Origin: Diplodia intermedia
Lineage: Eukaryota > Ascomycota > Dothideomycetes > Botryosphaeriales > Botryosphaeriaceae
DNA: 64,000 bases
Assembly: GCA_021495925.1 (NCBI GenBank)
Contig: JAKEKT010000090.1
Coordinates: 1 to 64,000 of the forward strand
Reading direction: 5' to 3'
This document shows, in pieces, positions 48,314 through 59,142 of this stretch. The translations under genes were made by a program, and so were the position numbers. How positions within the stretch are numbered: the stretch's first letter is position 1; the number at the start of each line of letters is the position of its first letter. Below the pieces are notes generated by a model. The model did not search any database. It saw only the letters and a program-made list of their open reading frames with translations, and was not told the origin of the DNA.

Positions 48314-51300
48314 TCACTGCTTAGCAGCAGCGGCAAAGTCATCGTCTCTTCTCTCGTCGACGCTACTCCCAAGCAGCCGGCAGAAAGAGGCGAAAGTCCG
48401 CGCGTCAGTCAAGTCAGGCCCCAAGCAAAGTGGTTAGCAGCAGAAGCAGCAAAACGCGCATCAGTAGTAGTCGCCCTCCCCCGCCAGCAGCCACAAAGGT
48501 AATCAATATAACATCCTTCTCGCCCTCGAAAGGCGCCGTCGCGGCGCCTACGAGCCAATGGAGAAGGGGTACTTGCCGCGCACCACCTTCCTCTAACGTG
48601 GTGCACCATCGTCACTTCTTCTAAGCCTAGCCTAGCCGCCGCCTTGCGGCGCGGAGATGGAGTGATTTGGAACGAACCTCGAGTCATGTCGACCCAACTT
48701 TGCTAGCGCGGCTTGCCCAAGCACGGCATTCCCGACGTCAACGATCGCGATCGTGTGAGGCCGTGACGGAGTTTGCGCGCGTGTGGGGCAAGGGTACGAT
48801 AGTGTTGAGGCAGGGTCAAGTAGTGTGTAGTCTAGCGTGGGGCATCTTTGGTCTATGTCGGGGTCAGCGAAAGGATCGGGGTGGGTGGTGAGGAGGAAAG
48901 TGGATGCCCGTTGGGTATCAGGGCACTGGAGGAATGGCGCTAGTCGCCGGAAAGGAAGCGAACGAGAAGTAGTAGTACTTGGGTGGTACAGAATGATACT
49001 TCCTCGTTCGATGGCGAGGATGGCAGCGCGTCTTTGCAGCTTCATGCGTGAGATGCACATGTGAGCGGCCGCTGCAGTCATGGTCCTCGGTAGGTGATAG
49101 GGAGACGATAGGCTGTAGCTTTGGCCATGGTAAATGTTTTGCGACTGCCCACCGCGTCTCAGACAGGCGGATACCGGAACTGACGATGTTGGCTTGCGTA
49201 CAGCGACAACGGAGGCGTTGCTGGCTGGAGTGTGGCGGCTGATAGTCTGCCCGTCAACCGGCTTACGCAACAAAGCTCCGTCTGCAGTGGGGCAGTCGAA
49301 TCCATAGCGTGCGGGAACATGGTCATTAGGTAGACAGAAAGACGGAGGAGAGGATGCATCCCAAGATGTGCTCACCCATGCCCTATACAACGAACTTACG
49401 ATATCTGACACCGCGACTTCTCACCCGCCCGGCTCCGGCCATGGTCAATATCACTGTGCTGGTGAGTTGACGTCCGCAACGGCCAGCAGGCAGGGTGCAG
49501 GCAGCCATTAATATGGCGGGGCACACACACCTCTAGTCAGATGACCGCGAGGTGCTGTGAGATGGCCGCCGCCCGTCACAACGCCTCTGTTTTCGGCATA
49601 CGCAGTGTCACCACGCAATATGTGCACACCTCTTCAGGCCCGCTGCAGCATGCAGGGGTGCCTCTGGCCGACGTCAGCCTCGGCGAACGTGGCTGCTGAC
49701 AGGTGTCGTCGATCGCCGCGGCTTTCGACGGCGAGAGGTGCCGAAAGCAGGTGCAACTCATGCTGTTTCAGAGCTCGTCGAACGGTGGCAGCTCCGCAGC
49801 ACCGCGGCCTTGGTCGTGCGGGTGGAGGGTGCACGCAGCAGTCCGGTGCGCTCGGAAGCGGAGACGGGGAGGCGTCGGCGTCGCTGGGCTCTGGCAGGCC
49901 CGTGTGGTGTGGCTTTCGCGCATTTCCTTCAGATGACCGGAAAGTGCCATCTGGCATGAAAAGGCGATCGCAGAGCTAGGGGTGCGCACGCCCCTCATCT
50001 CTCGCAATCCAACCTGTTTGGGCAGGGTGTGCTGGGCAGCCCAATTTCCGACGACGTGCTGTTTTGGCTTCTGCCTGGGTGTTAGCGGGGTGATTGGTGG
50101 TGAGGGGTGGTCAGATGAATTGATCAATCAGGGGAGCAGGCGCGCAGGCTGGGGGCCCTGCGTCGTGCGCGGCGTGGAGTCGAGCAAAGGATGCGCGCGA
50201 ACGCGGGCAGCGCCGCAACGGGCAAGGGCTCGAGATGGTGTTTGCTAGCGGCCCCGGCGACTTTGTGCGACGCTGGCGAGTGGTGTTGTAGAAGATGCGC
50301 ATGCGCGCAGCGGCGGCCGAGCGAAGCTCAAAGAGGACGCGGCTGCAGCATGCATCATGCCCTCATCAGACCGCTTTCTTCCGAGTCGCGAATGCGCTGC
50401 TCTGCTCCACGATCCTTGGCCGTTTCGCCGAGCCCGCATCGCGTGGCAGCCGCTCGATTGGCCACCGCCGCTCAGCCTTACCAGCCCGCATGCCTGCTGC
50501 TGCGCACGCGCGCTCTCTGCATCTGTGATGAGCCGCAGCGAGCACATGTCGACTCTGAGGCATGGCCATGGTGCAGCAGCCGGTGAAACGTCAGACCACG
50601 GGTGGTGGGCCTGGCACCGCGGGCATGGGGTGTAACGTGTATCCGCCCGGCAGTCGTCATCGTCACCACAGGATCGTTGCGGATTGACAGCAGCCGAACG
50701 GTCCCCACCCACGACTCCACAGGGCTCCGGAAGGGCGCGTCGCCGAGTGTCGACGGGACGACAGGGCAGGCGCCGAGCGGACAGGCCGGCCGGCCGAGTG
50801 AGGCGGCGACAGGCGGTGCTGGCGATTGGTGAGTCTTCATCCGACGCAGGCAATGATTGCTTCGATCGCCGCGGGCTCCACTGCCTCTGCGGATGTGAGA
50901 GAAAGAGAGCCTGGCGAGTCAGGCGGCGGGCAGCGAGAGCGAGTGAGGCGTCGGGAGATCTGCGCCTTGACCAGTGGCATCTGCCATCGCGCCGGGCCCT
51001 TGAGCAGCGCGCGTGTGGTTGCTGGTTGACATGCATTGAGGCATGGCGCACAGACGGATGGCGGCAGCGACCGAAATGGGGCATAGGACGCCGACGTGGT
51101 GTTTTCGGAGCCGCGACCCGCGTAATTACCCGCTCGCTTTCGCTCCCTCACGCCGTCGCCGCTGCCTCCTCCATCATCCATCAGCCATCAGCTCTCAGCC
51201 ATCAGCCACGCCGGCGCTGCTGCGTTATTCCGGCCACTTGGGTGACGGGATTTTTTGAGTTGACGAGCTTACTGCGAACGGCGATTCTGACAGAGCGTGC

Positions 51301-51840
51301 CCTGCCCCCGGGATCCTGGCGATTGGCGAGGGCTGCCCTGCTCCGCCGAGCCGATTGTAAGCGCCCATGGTCCAGCATGGTCCAGGATCCAGCTTGCAGG
51401 CGTTCGCAGCGCGCTGAGACGTGAGCTTGTGAGACCAGATCACGCAGTACAACTCTGGGGAACCTCGTGATACCAGGCGCCAACTGCCGGATTAGGCATA
51501 GTGGCGGGCGCTAGAAGCCAGGAAGACCGTTGGCGGGCGCGGGCCATGGTGTTGAGCGCAAAGCCCGCTAAGGCAGTGCGCCATTGCATGCATCTCACCC
51601 TTCACCAGCTACCGCGGCCAGAGGGCGCGAGGCCGTGCCGGCTGAAGTCGAGTCGGCGGTGCAGCGCAGCGGTCCAGTCCATCGCCCAGCAGCGGCTCGC
51701 TTGCGTACCGAGCGACTGCCGGCCGGCGTTCTACGAGCCCTCTCGTCCGCCCAGCTCGCTGGGGATTTCTCCCTTAGCTCTGTCAACACCAGCAACTCGA
51801 CCGACGAGCCCGATGAGCCCACACAAATCCCGCGCTGACC

Positions 51841-54800
51841 ATGGAGCGCGACGTCGACAAGACCGCCGACTCGGGTGACACGCTGAACGACCATGTCTCT
51901 GTGAAACAAGGCCCGCCCCGGCTCGGCGCCGGCAACGACATTTCGCTGCGCGCTGTGGCTCCCGTCCACGTCGCGGTACGCGACATTGCCGTCAAGGTCG
52001 ACGTCTCGCCCTCAGGCCCGGCTGCCGCGCTCCACGCCCTGGCCGCAACGAAGCGCGAGGCGCAGCATGCCGATGCCGAGGCTGCAGATGCCCGCGACCT
52101 CAAGCCCATCCTGCACAATGTGTCCGCAGACATGCCGAGCGGCAGCCTGACGGCAATCATTGGTGGCAGTGGCTCGGGCAAGACGACGCTGCTCAATGTC
52201 ATGTCAAACCGCATGCACGGCCGGCGACTGCATGTTGCCGGCCGCACCTTGTTCAACGGCCACGACGTCGTCGGGGACCTCTCGGCCATCAGTGCCTATG
52301 TCATGCAAACCGATGTGCTGCAGCCCACCTTAACCGTAAGGGAGACGCTGCAGTACGCCGCCGACCTGCGGCTGCCCCCGTCCGTGGCCAAGGATGAGCG
52401 TCGTCGCGTTGTTGACGAGGTCATCCTGGAGCTTGGTCTGAAGGAGGCTGCTGACACGCGGATCGGCAACAATGTGCACAAGGGCTGCAGCGGCGGCGAG
52501 AAGAGGCGGACCAGCATTGGTGTCCAGGTTAGCTATCATTACGCAGCTCGGCAGGTGGTCGCACAAACTAACCCCTTCGCCCCAGTTGCTTGCGAATCCC
52601 TCTGTTCTGTTCCTTGAGTATGGGCCCTACGTGCCGTCTTTCACGCTGCCCAAACACTAATAAGCCCGCAGTGAGCCGACCACCGGTCTGGACGCAACTA
52701 GCGCCTTTCAGCTTGTCCGTACGCTGAAGAACCTTGCGAGCAAGGGCAGGACGATTATCACAACCAGTACAAATCCCCGGGCACTCAAATGTATCAAGAC
52801 CGTCAGCGCTAACCTGAACAGTACATCAACCGCGCTCCGAGATTTGGGATCTGTTCGACAATCTCGTACTGCTGACCAAAGGCCACCCTGCCTACTCCGG
52901 GCCTGCTGCTGATGCTTTGTCATATTTCGCCGGTCTTGGCTATGAACTGCCTCCATTTGTCAACCCGGCAGAGCATTTGATCGATATCGTGGCCGTAGAC
53001 ATTCGTTCTCCCGAGCTTGAAGAAGCTTCGACTGCCCGTGTTGAAGGCATCAAGGCAGCTTGGACCCAGCATGCTGCGGGGAAATTTAGCGAAGATGACG
53101 ATATCCAATCGTCTTCTATGGCGCTGCCCAATCGTTCGAGTAAGGACTATCATGCTCAACTAGGCCGTCAGATTCGTGTCCTTACCGCAAGGACGTGGAT
53201 CACTACCATCCGGGACCCAATGGGCATGTTTGGCAGTTTTTTGGAGGCCATAGCAATGGCAATCATCACGGGTCCGTGCATGTTGAACATTCTCAACGAG
53301 ACCTACAGCTGATGCCCGTCCAGGTTATATCTTCTTCCAGTTGGGCGAGGACCAAGCCGGAATCCGTTCTCGACAGGGTGCCCTCTACATTGCCTCCTCT
53401 CTCCAAGGCTACCTGATCCTCCAGTTTGAAGTTTACCGCTTGACTATCGACATTGAGCTCTTCGACCGCGAGCGTGGGGAAGGAATCGTCAGCGTCCCTG
53501 GCTTCCTTATCAGCCGTAGACTGGCCAGACTTTTCATCGAAGACTTTCCCGTGCCTCTCCTTTTCTCCCTCATCTTTTATTTCATGGCCGGTTTCCGCAC
53601 CGAAGGGACACAGTTCATGACGTTTTTTGCTGTCATCCTGCTCGAGCAGTACATTGCTGTCTGCTTTGCCATGACTTGCGTCGCAGTGTCAAGGACGTTC
53701 GCTGGCGCATCTCTAGTCGCCAACATGGCCTACACCCTTCAATCTATGGCATGCGGCTACTTCGTTCAGTCCAACACGATTCCAATTTATGTGCGGTGGA
53801 CCAAGTGGATAGCATATTGCGTAAGCTTCTTCCGAGCATTGGAACTCTGACTTGCAGCTGACAAATGGACAGTTCTACGCTTTCGGGGCCCTTGCTGCCA
53901 ACGAGTTTGCCGGACGTTTTTATGCTTGCCCCGAGGAAGGTGGACCAGCGAACCCAGCTTGCAAACAATACACGGGCGATTACATCATGGAACAGCTCGG
54001 CTTTCCCTCGAACTGGATCTGGAGACCTATCATTATACTTTTGGCTTTCGTCATTGCCTTCTACTTCGGCGCCGGCTTTATCCTTCGTTACTGGAAAGTT
54101 GAGATGCAAATCGGAAGAGCGCGCAAGGACGAATCCGACGAGTCGGCGGGCAAGGAAAAGATGACTGCAAGATCTCTCCAGGAAGTTCGGGCTGTCAAGC
54201 TACGGCTGGAAGATTATGCGCTGGAAATTGAGAAGCGGAACTGGATGGGCCGAAAAACGAAACAGTTGGAAGTGCTCAAGCCTGTCACTGCCGAGTTTGA
54301 GCCTGGTGTTCTGAACATCATTATGGGCCCTTCTGGTTCGGGTAAGACCACGCTGCTGAATTCCATGGGACACCGCTTGAAAAACAGCTTCTCAACAAAG
54401 TACCACTCCTCCGGCCAGCTGCTGGTGAACGATGCCATTCCGTCTGATTCCGTCCTCGAGTCTATCATCTCCTATGTGACTCAAGACGACGATGCTTTGC
54501 TGGCCTGTTTAACCGTGCGGGAAACCCTCAGGTAAACTTCTCTCCATCTGATTACAGACTGCCGCTAACTTCATGTTCAGGTTCGCTGCTGGTCTTCGTC
54601 TTCCATCATGGATGCCAAAGGAAGAGAAAAACAAACGTGCTGATGACATTCTTCTCAAGATGGGCTTAAAGGATTGTGCAGACAACCTCATCGGAGGCGA
54701 ACTCGTCAAGGGCATCAGCGGCGGTGAAAAGCGTCGCGTCACAATCGCCGTCCAAATCCTCACTGATCCACGAGTCCTACTTCTTGACGAGCCGACAAGC

Positions 54801-56120
54801 GGTCTCGACGCCTTCACCGCGACCTCCATCGTCGACGTCCTGCGCGGCCTCGCCGAAGAAGGCCGCACGCTCATCCTGACCATCCACCAGTCCCGCTCCG
54901 ACCTCTTCCAGCACTTTGGCAACATCCTGCTGCTCGCGCGCGGCGGCTTCCCCGTCTACGCCGGCCCGGGCAAGGACATGCTGCCGCACTTCGCCGCCCA
55001 AGGCTTCGCCTGCCCGCGCAGCACCAACCCCGCCGACTTCGCCCTCGACCTCATCACCGTCGACCTCCAGCACGAGAGAATGGAAGCCGCCAGCCGCGCC
55101 ACGGTCCGCAACCTGATCGACACCTGGACCAACAACGAGAAGAAGCCGTCGAACGCCGCCACCGCCCACCGCCGCCCATCCAGCACCACGCAACAACAGC
55201 AGCAACAACACACGGCCACCACCCCGGCCGAGCTCGGCAGCCTCGCCCGCAGCACGACCCCCTTCCACGTCGCCTACCCGCTCCTCGTGCGGCGCGCGGC
55301 GCTCAACATCCGACGGCAGCCACCACTGATGGCGGCGCGCACGATGCAGGTCGTCGGGCTGGGCGGGATCCTGGCGCTGTTCTTCGCGCCGCTGGGGCGC
55401 GACTACTACAGCGTGCAGAACCGCGTCGGGTTCCTGCAGGAGATACCGTCGATATACTTCGTCGGCATGCTGCAGAACGTGGCCGCGTACCCCGCCGAGC
55501 GCGACGTCTTCGCGCGCGAGCACGACGACGGCGCGTACGGCGTCGAGGCGTTCTTTGCGACGTACGCCTCCGTTGAGGTGCCGTTCGAGGTCGTGACGAG
55601 CTTGGTCTTCGCGGTGTTGGCGGTGCTGGCGGTGGGCTTGCCGCGGACGGTGGAGTTGTTCTTCTTGATGGCGTTTAATTGCTTTTGCATTGTTAGCTGT
55701 GGCGAGAGCTTGGGGATCATGTTCAATACCCTGTTTGAGCATACGGGGTTTGCGGTTAACGTCACGTCGGTGTTTTTGAGCGTCGCGCAGATCATGGCGG
55801 GGATCATGAGCATCGATATGCCGGCGTTCTTGAAGGATATGAACTATCTGTCGCCGATCAAGTATGTGGTGGCGAACCTTGCGCCGTATAGCTTGGATGG
55901 GGTCAGGTTCACTTGCACGGAGGGTCAGCGGTTGGCGAGTGGGAGGTGTCCGATCGAGACGGGCGAGGAGGTGTTGAGGTTGTATGCGTTGGAGAGTGGG
56001 GATGCGAGGTTGAACGTGTTGTGGTTGGGGGTGTGTGCGGTTGTTTATCGGTTGTTGGCGTATGCGTTGTTGAAGGCGAGGAGGGAGAGGTGGAGTCTGC
56101 GGTGGTGGAGGGGCGCGTAG
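51841..56120 (+). CDS. Full-size ABCG transporter (YOL075C-like)
   Basis: Membrane ATP-driven exporter of 1319 aa built as NBD-TMD-NBD-TMD. Exons: 51841-52527, 52586-52617, 52672-52766, 52822-53271, 53324-53820, 53873-54531 and 54581-56120. NBD1: Walker A GGSGSGKT (108-115), signature CSGGE (216-220), Walker B FLDEP (D240) formed across introns 1 and 2, then ITTIHQPRSEIWDLF across intron 3. TMD1 covers about 400-670. NBD2: GPSGSGKT (739-746), ISGGEKRR (SGGE at 853), LLLDEPTSGLD (D876). A poly-Gln linker (about 1015) precedes TMD2. Signature, Walker and D-loop motifs are intact in both halves, unlike many PDR pumps with degenerate sites. The order and two WHITE-like halves match yeast YOL075C. 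The substrate is unknown. Confidence 0.9.
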
Positions 56121-56940
56121 GGGGATGGAGGAAGGGCTCTGGTAGGTAGATGTCTGTTTGTCTTTTCGTCTCTCATGATGATGTGTACGACTGTGAGTAA
56201 TTTATGGCAATTAGCATGTAAACCGAAGATATATATTTGATGAGTGCGAAGGATGATCGATTAGGTGGTGCCGCAGGTGGTGGGTTATACCACCGCCTGC
56301 TAGCAAACTAAGCTAAACCTAATCGAGCAAGACATAAACAACCCGCCTATGGCCTTAGGAACGAGGCAGGCCTGCTGGGCCGCCGGTCAATATTTTTTCC
56401 TTTTCCTGGTGCTTCTTTTGGTGTTCTCAGTGCGAACTTCCTATGATACGTCCTGGCTGTCTTCGACCAATAACGCGTGGCCACGGATCCTTTCTTGACT
56501 CGCCCACTACGGCCCCCACTACGGCCCGCAGATATACGAAATGATGGCTGTGCTGTGAAATGCTTTGACACCACACTACATGAAGGATGCGAAGACTAGC
56601 CAACCAAGCCTCCTGTTCAAGCGGACGAGCACGGGAGGCTGCATTGTGACATCACATACCCTGAGGCCGCCCCCCAAACATGTCGCTTAATATCTAGCTT
56701 CGGCGAGACGCCAATGCACCCTGGGAATGAAATGGACCCGATAGGTCAGACCATCCGCTTCGTCAGAAATCGGCGGACTTTGTCAGTTCCTGCTGCTGCA
56801 GGCAGCTGTTATAAGGACAGGCAGCCTCGCACCATTAATGTCCTTCACCCCATTCTTCTGCTGATCTTTCATGAAGGAACACTTCCAATACTTGACAAGT
56901 CCCCTACTTGCGGTCTTTTTTGGCCCACCCGGTAAAGCTC
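56121..56940. other. Intergenic between the ABC transporter and the HET gene
   Basis: Holds the transporter 3' UTR, the stem-loop described separately, and the HET promoter. The composition shifts to lower GC towards the HET gene. No other gene is seen. Confidence 0.5.
56257..56326. other. Nested stem-loop downstream of the ABC transporter
   Basis: A 10-bp perfect outer stem (TCGATTAGGT at 56,257-56,266 with ACCTAATCGA at 56,317-56,326) encloses an 11-bp inner hairpin, 56,273-56,283 with 56,290-56,300. The inner hairpin has a single U-G wobble and the hexaloop GTTATA. It lies 137 bases after the stop codon, probably in the 3' UTR or just beyond. It could be an RNA structure, or a remnant of a small inverted-repeat element. 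Confidence 0.6.
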
Positions 56941-59001
56941 ATGTCTCAGGAGCACGGTGCCGATCCCCAAGCATCTGCGCTGAGTCGCTCGCCTCCATCT
57001 ACGCCGAACAATGAGAGTTCCTGTTGCAGCATGTGCCGCAGCACTCTTGCAAAGCTATTTCCGAATTGGCGTAATGGACGCCACTACGCTAAGTGGACCG
57101 AATTGATCGATTCCGCGGATTCTGGGTGTCTGCTCTGCATCCAATTGATGGACGGGTTTCTTGGAGATCGACGGGATGAGCTACTCAATGCGATAAGAGA
57201 GGAGCCAGAGATGAACGACCCCTCCATTTGGCTTATGCCATTTTCTAATTATGTCTTCTATGCGAGTTCCACTCGTGGGGCTGTATATTCGGAAATAATT
57301 TTCGTCGGGCGCCATTCTTCAGGTAAGACTTTATTTTTGCCACCTGATAGATAATTTAAATGAATCTAAAAGCGATTGGCAACAGAAACGAGCGGGTGTT
57401 ACGACGCTCCATCAATCAACACTGACAGCGATAAGACGTTTGATACTATTGCCACCTGGTTATCAACGTGCTCTCAGGACCACGAGGCATGTGTCGACCC
57501 TGAAGACTTTTCATGGATGCCCACAAGGCTACTCGACGTGACGATCCACAAGAGCTTGAACAGGAGTGAGGATCAAATATCCCTGGTTACTATCGACGAT
57601 GGCCGCCCTCCAGCAGCATACGCTACGCTCTCACATTGTTGGGGTGGTCATGTGTCAATAATGCTTACCAACGAAACTCGCCGCTTTTTAGAGCACGGAT
57701 ATCCCGTCGAAACACTTCCAAAGACATTTTCAGATGCAGTACAGATTACGAGGAGATTAGGTATACGGTACCTATGGATCGACTCCTTGTGCATCCAGCA
57801 AGACTCCGAAGAAGATTGGAGGAGGGAGTCTCGGGTCATGGATATGGTATACAGCCATTCATGGTGCAACATTGCGGCATCTTCTGCCGAAAACGCTTCT
57901 ATTGGGTGTTTTTTCACGCGCGACCTGAGACGAGTACAACCTTTCAAAGCACACATCCCATATGAAGAAAACAACACCAAGAAAACCACTGCTATCACAT
58001 TTTTCAGGACGGATTTGTGGAGACTGCACATGGACAAAGGAGCTCTTGCACAGCGGGGTTGGGTCATCCAAGAGCGTGCTCTAGCACCGCGGCAAATCAA
58101 TTTCAGCAAAGCCGGTGTCTTTTGGGAATGCAGGACTCTCAAAGCTGTCGACTATCTTCCGAGAGAGTCTCACAATGACGCTGATCTCGAAAAGCGAAAC
58201 CCGAAACTCCTGTCGTACCATTTGGAAAAGCTGACGAAGGAAACCTTGTCAACCCACGTCGACGATATCTCTGAAACCAACATAGATTCTGTGTACACCG
58301 AATGGTACAGGATCCTCGTGATTTACTCTGCAACCACTCTCACGAAAAGAACAGATCGTCTTGTTGCAATCTCAGGGTTGGCAAAGAGAGTGCAAGCGGC
58401 AGTGAAGGACGTCTACCTGGCGGGTCTTTGGGAAAGCAAGTTGCTCACGGAAATGTGCTGGGAAACAGAGTACGGATTCCAGGCCCCGCGGCCACGGCCA
58501 CGGCCATTGCTGGCTCCAACTTGGAGCTGGGCATCAACGTTGTCCCCCATCGACCCTAATGATTTTCCGCGAGACGCGAATACACTGGGAAACAAGATAC
58601 TGGAAGTGAAGCTTGATCACGCAACAGAAGATCCTACCGGTGGTGTTGTTGGAGGATATCTGAGACTGCGAGTTATGGTTGGGCTCATATCGATCCCTAC
58701 TGACCCTTTCGATGATGCGGATATATCCGGTCCTCTACGCGCCTTGATTGGCACACTGGACCCCTCGTGGGATGAAGATTTCGATGGAATGGGTTTGGGA
58801 GACAGTTGCACTTGCATACTTCTCTATACGAGCCGTAAAAAGGGCACCCGGGGCCTGCTCTTGCGTGCGCTTGATGAAGGAGGCAACTATGAGAGAATTG
58901 GCAGTTGGTACAGTCTTAAATCCAATCAAGTGGAAAGTAAACACAACAGTCTTTCTGAGGAGGAAATGGCAGAGCTGTACAAGGAAATTGTGATTTATTG
59001 A
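56941..59001 (+). CDS. HET-domain protein
   Basis: Heterokaryon-incompatibility-type protein of 665 aa, with exons 56941-57322 and 57386-59001. The intron has GTAAGA and AACAG ends, and joining gives SSETSGCYD. The N-terminus carries Cys pairs (CCSMC and CLLC, about residues 21-65) that commonly precede HET domains. The HET domain (about 200-345) shows YATLSHCWGG, TFSDAVQITRRLGIRYLWIDSLCIQQD (split here only by line), SHSWCNIAASS and RGWVIQERALAPRQI. Family members trigger cell death after fusion of unlike strains, and some belong to fungal NLR-like systems, but many copies have no known role. No NACHT, ankyrin or WD repeats follow. Codon use is less GC-rich than in neighbouring genes. Confidence 0.9.
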
Positions 59002-59142
59002 AGCGGCTGGCAACGTATCAAGGCGGAACAATAGCAGCCTCAATCCTGAATTCATCTGCGCAAGAAATCTCTTTACTATCCACGCGCCTGTGCGACCGTT
59101 TCGCCTACTACGTGAAATTCACCTTAACCCTTTTCGCATCCC

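Larger units (their letters stand above)
37995..51840. other. 13.8-kb gene-poor interval rich in simple sequence
   Basis: No gene can be supported over nearly 14 kb. The DNA is GC-rich and not RIP-mutated. It contains pyrimidine tracts, A, T and G homopolymers, di-, tri-, tetra- and pentanucleotide repeats, repeated ATGT/ACAT and TACCTA words, and palindromes. Open frames up to 393 codons (38,013-39,194) occur but lack an ATG or any domain. They are translated microsatellite or are matched by equally long frames on the other strand. The first few hundred bases are probably 3' UTR of the zinc-cluster gene, and the last few hundred the promoter and 5' UTR of the ABC transporter. The rest may carry long UTRs, distal regulatory DNA or non-coding RNA. 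Confidence 0.55.

Noticed and set aside
48632..49411. 259-codon minus-strand frame
   Set aside because: Protein-like length but Ser/Pro/Arg-biased with no recognisable domain or signal. Kept out without transcript support.
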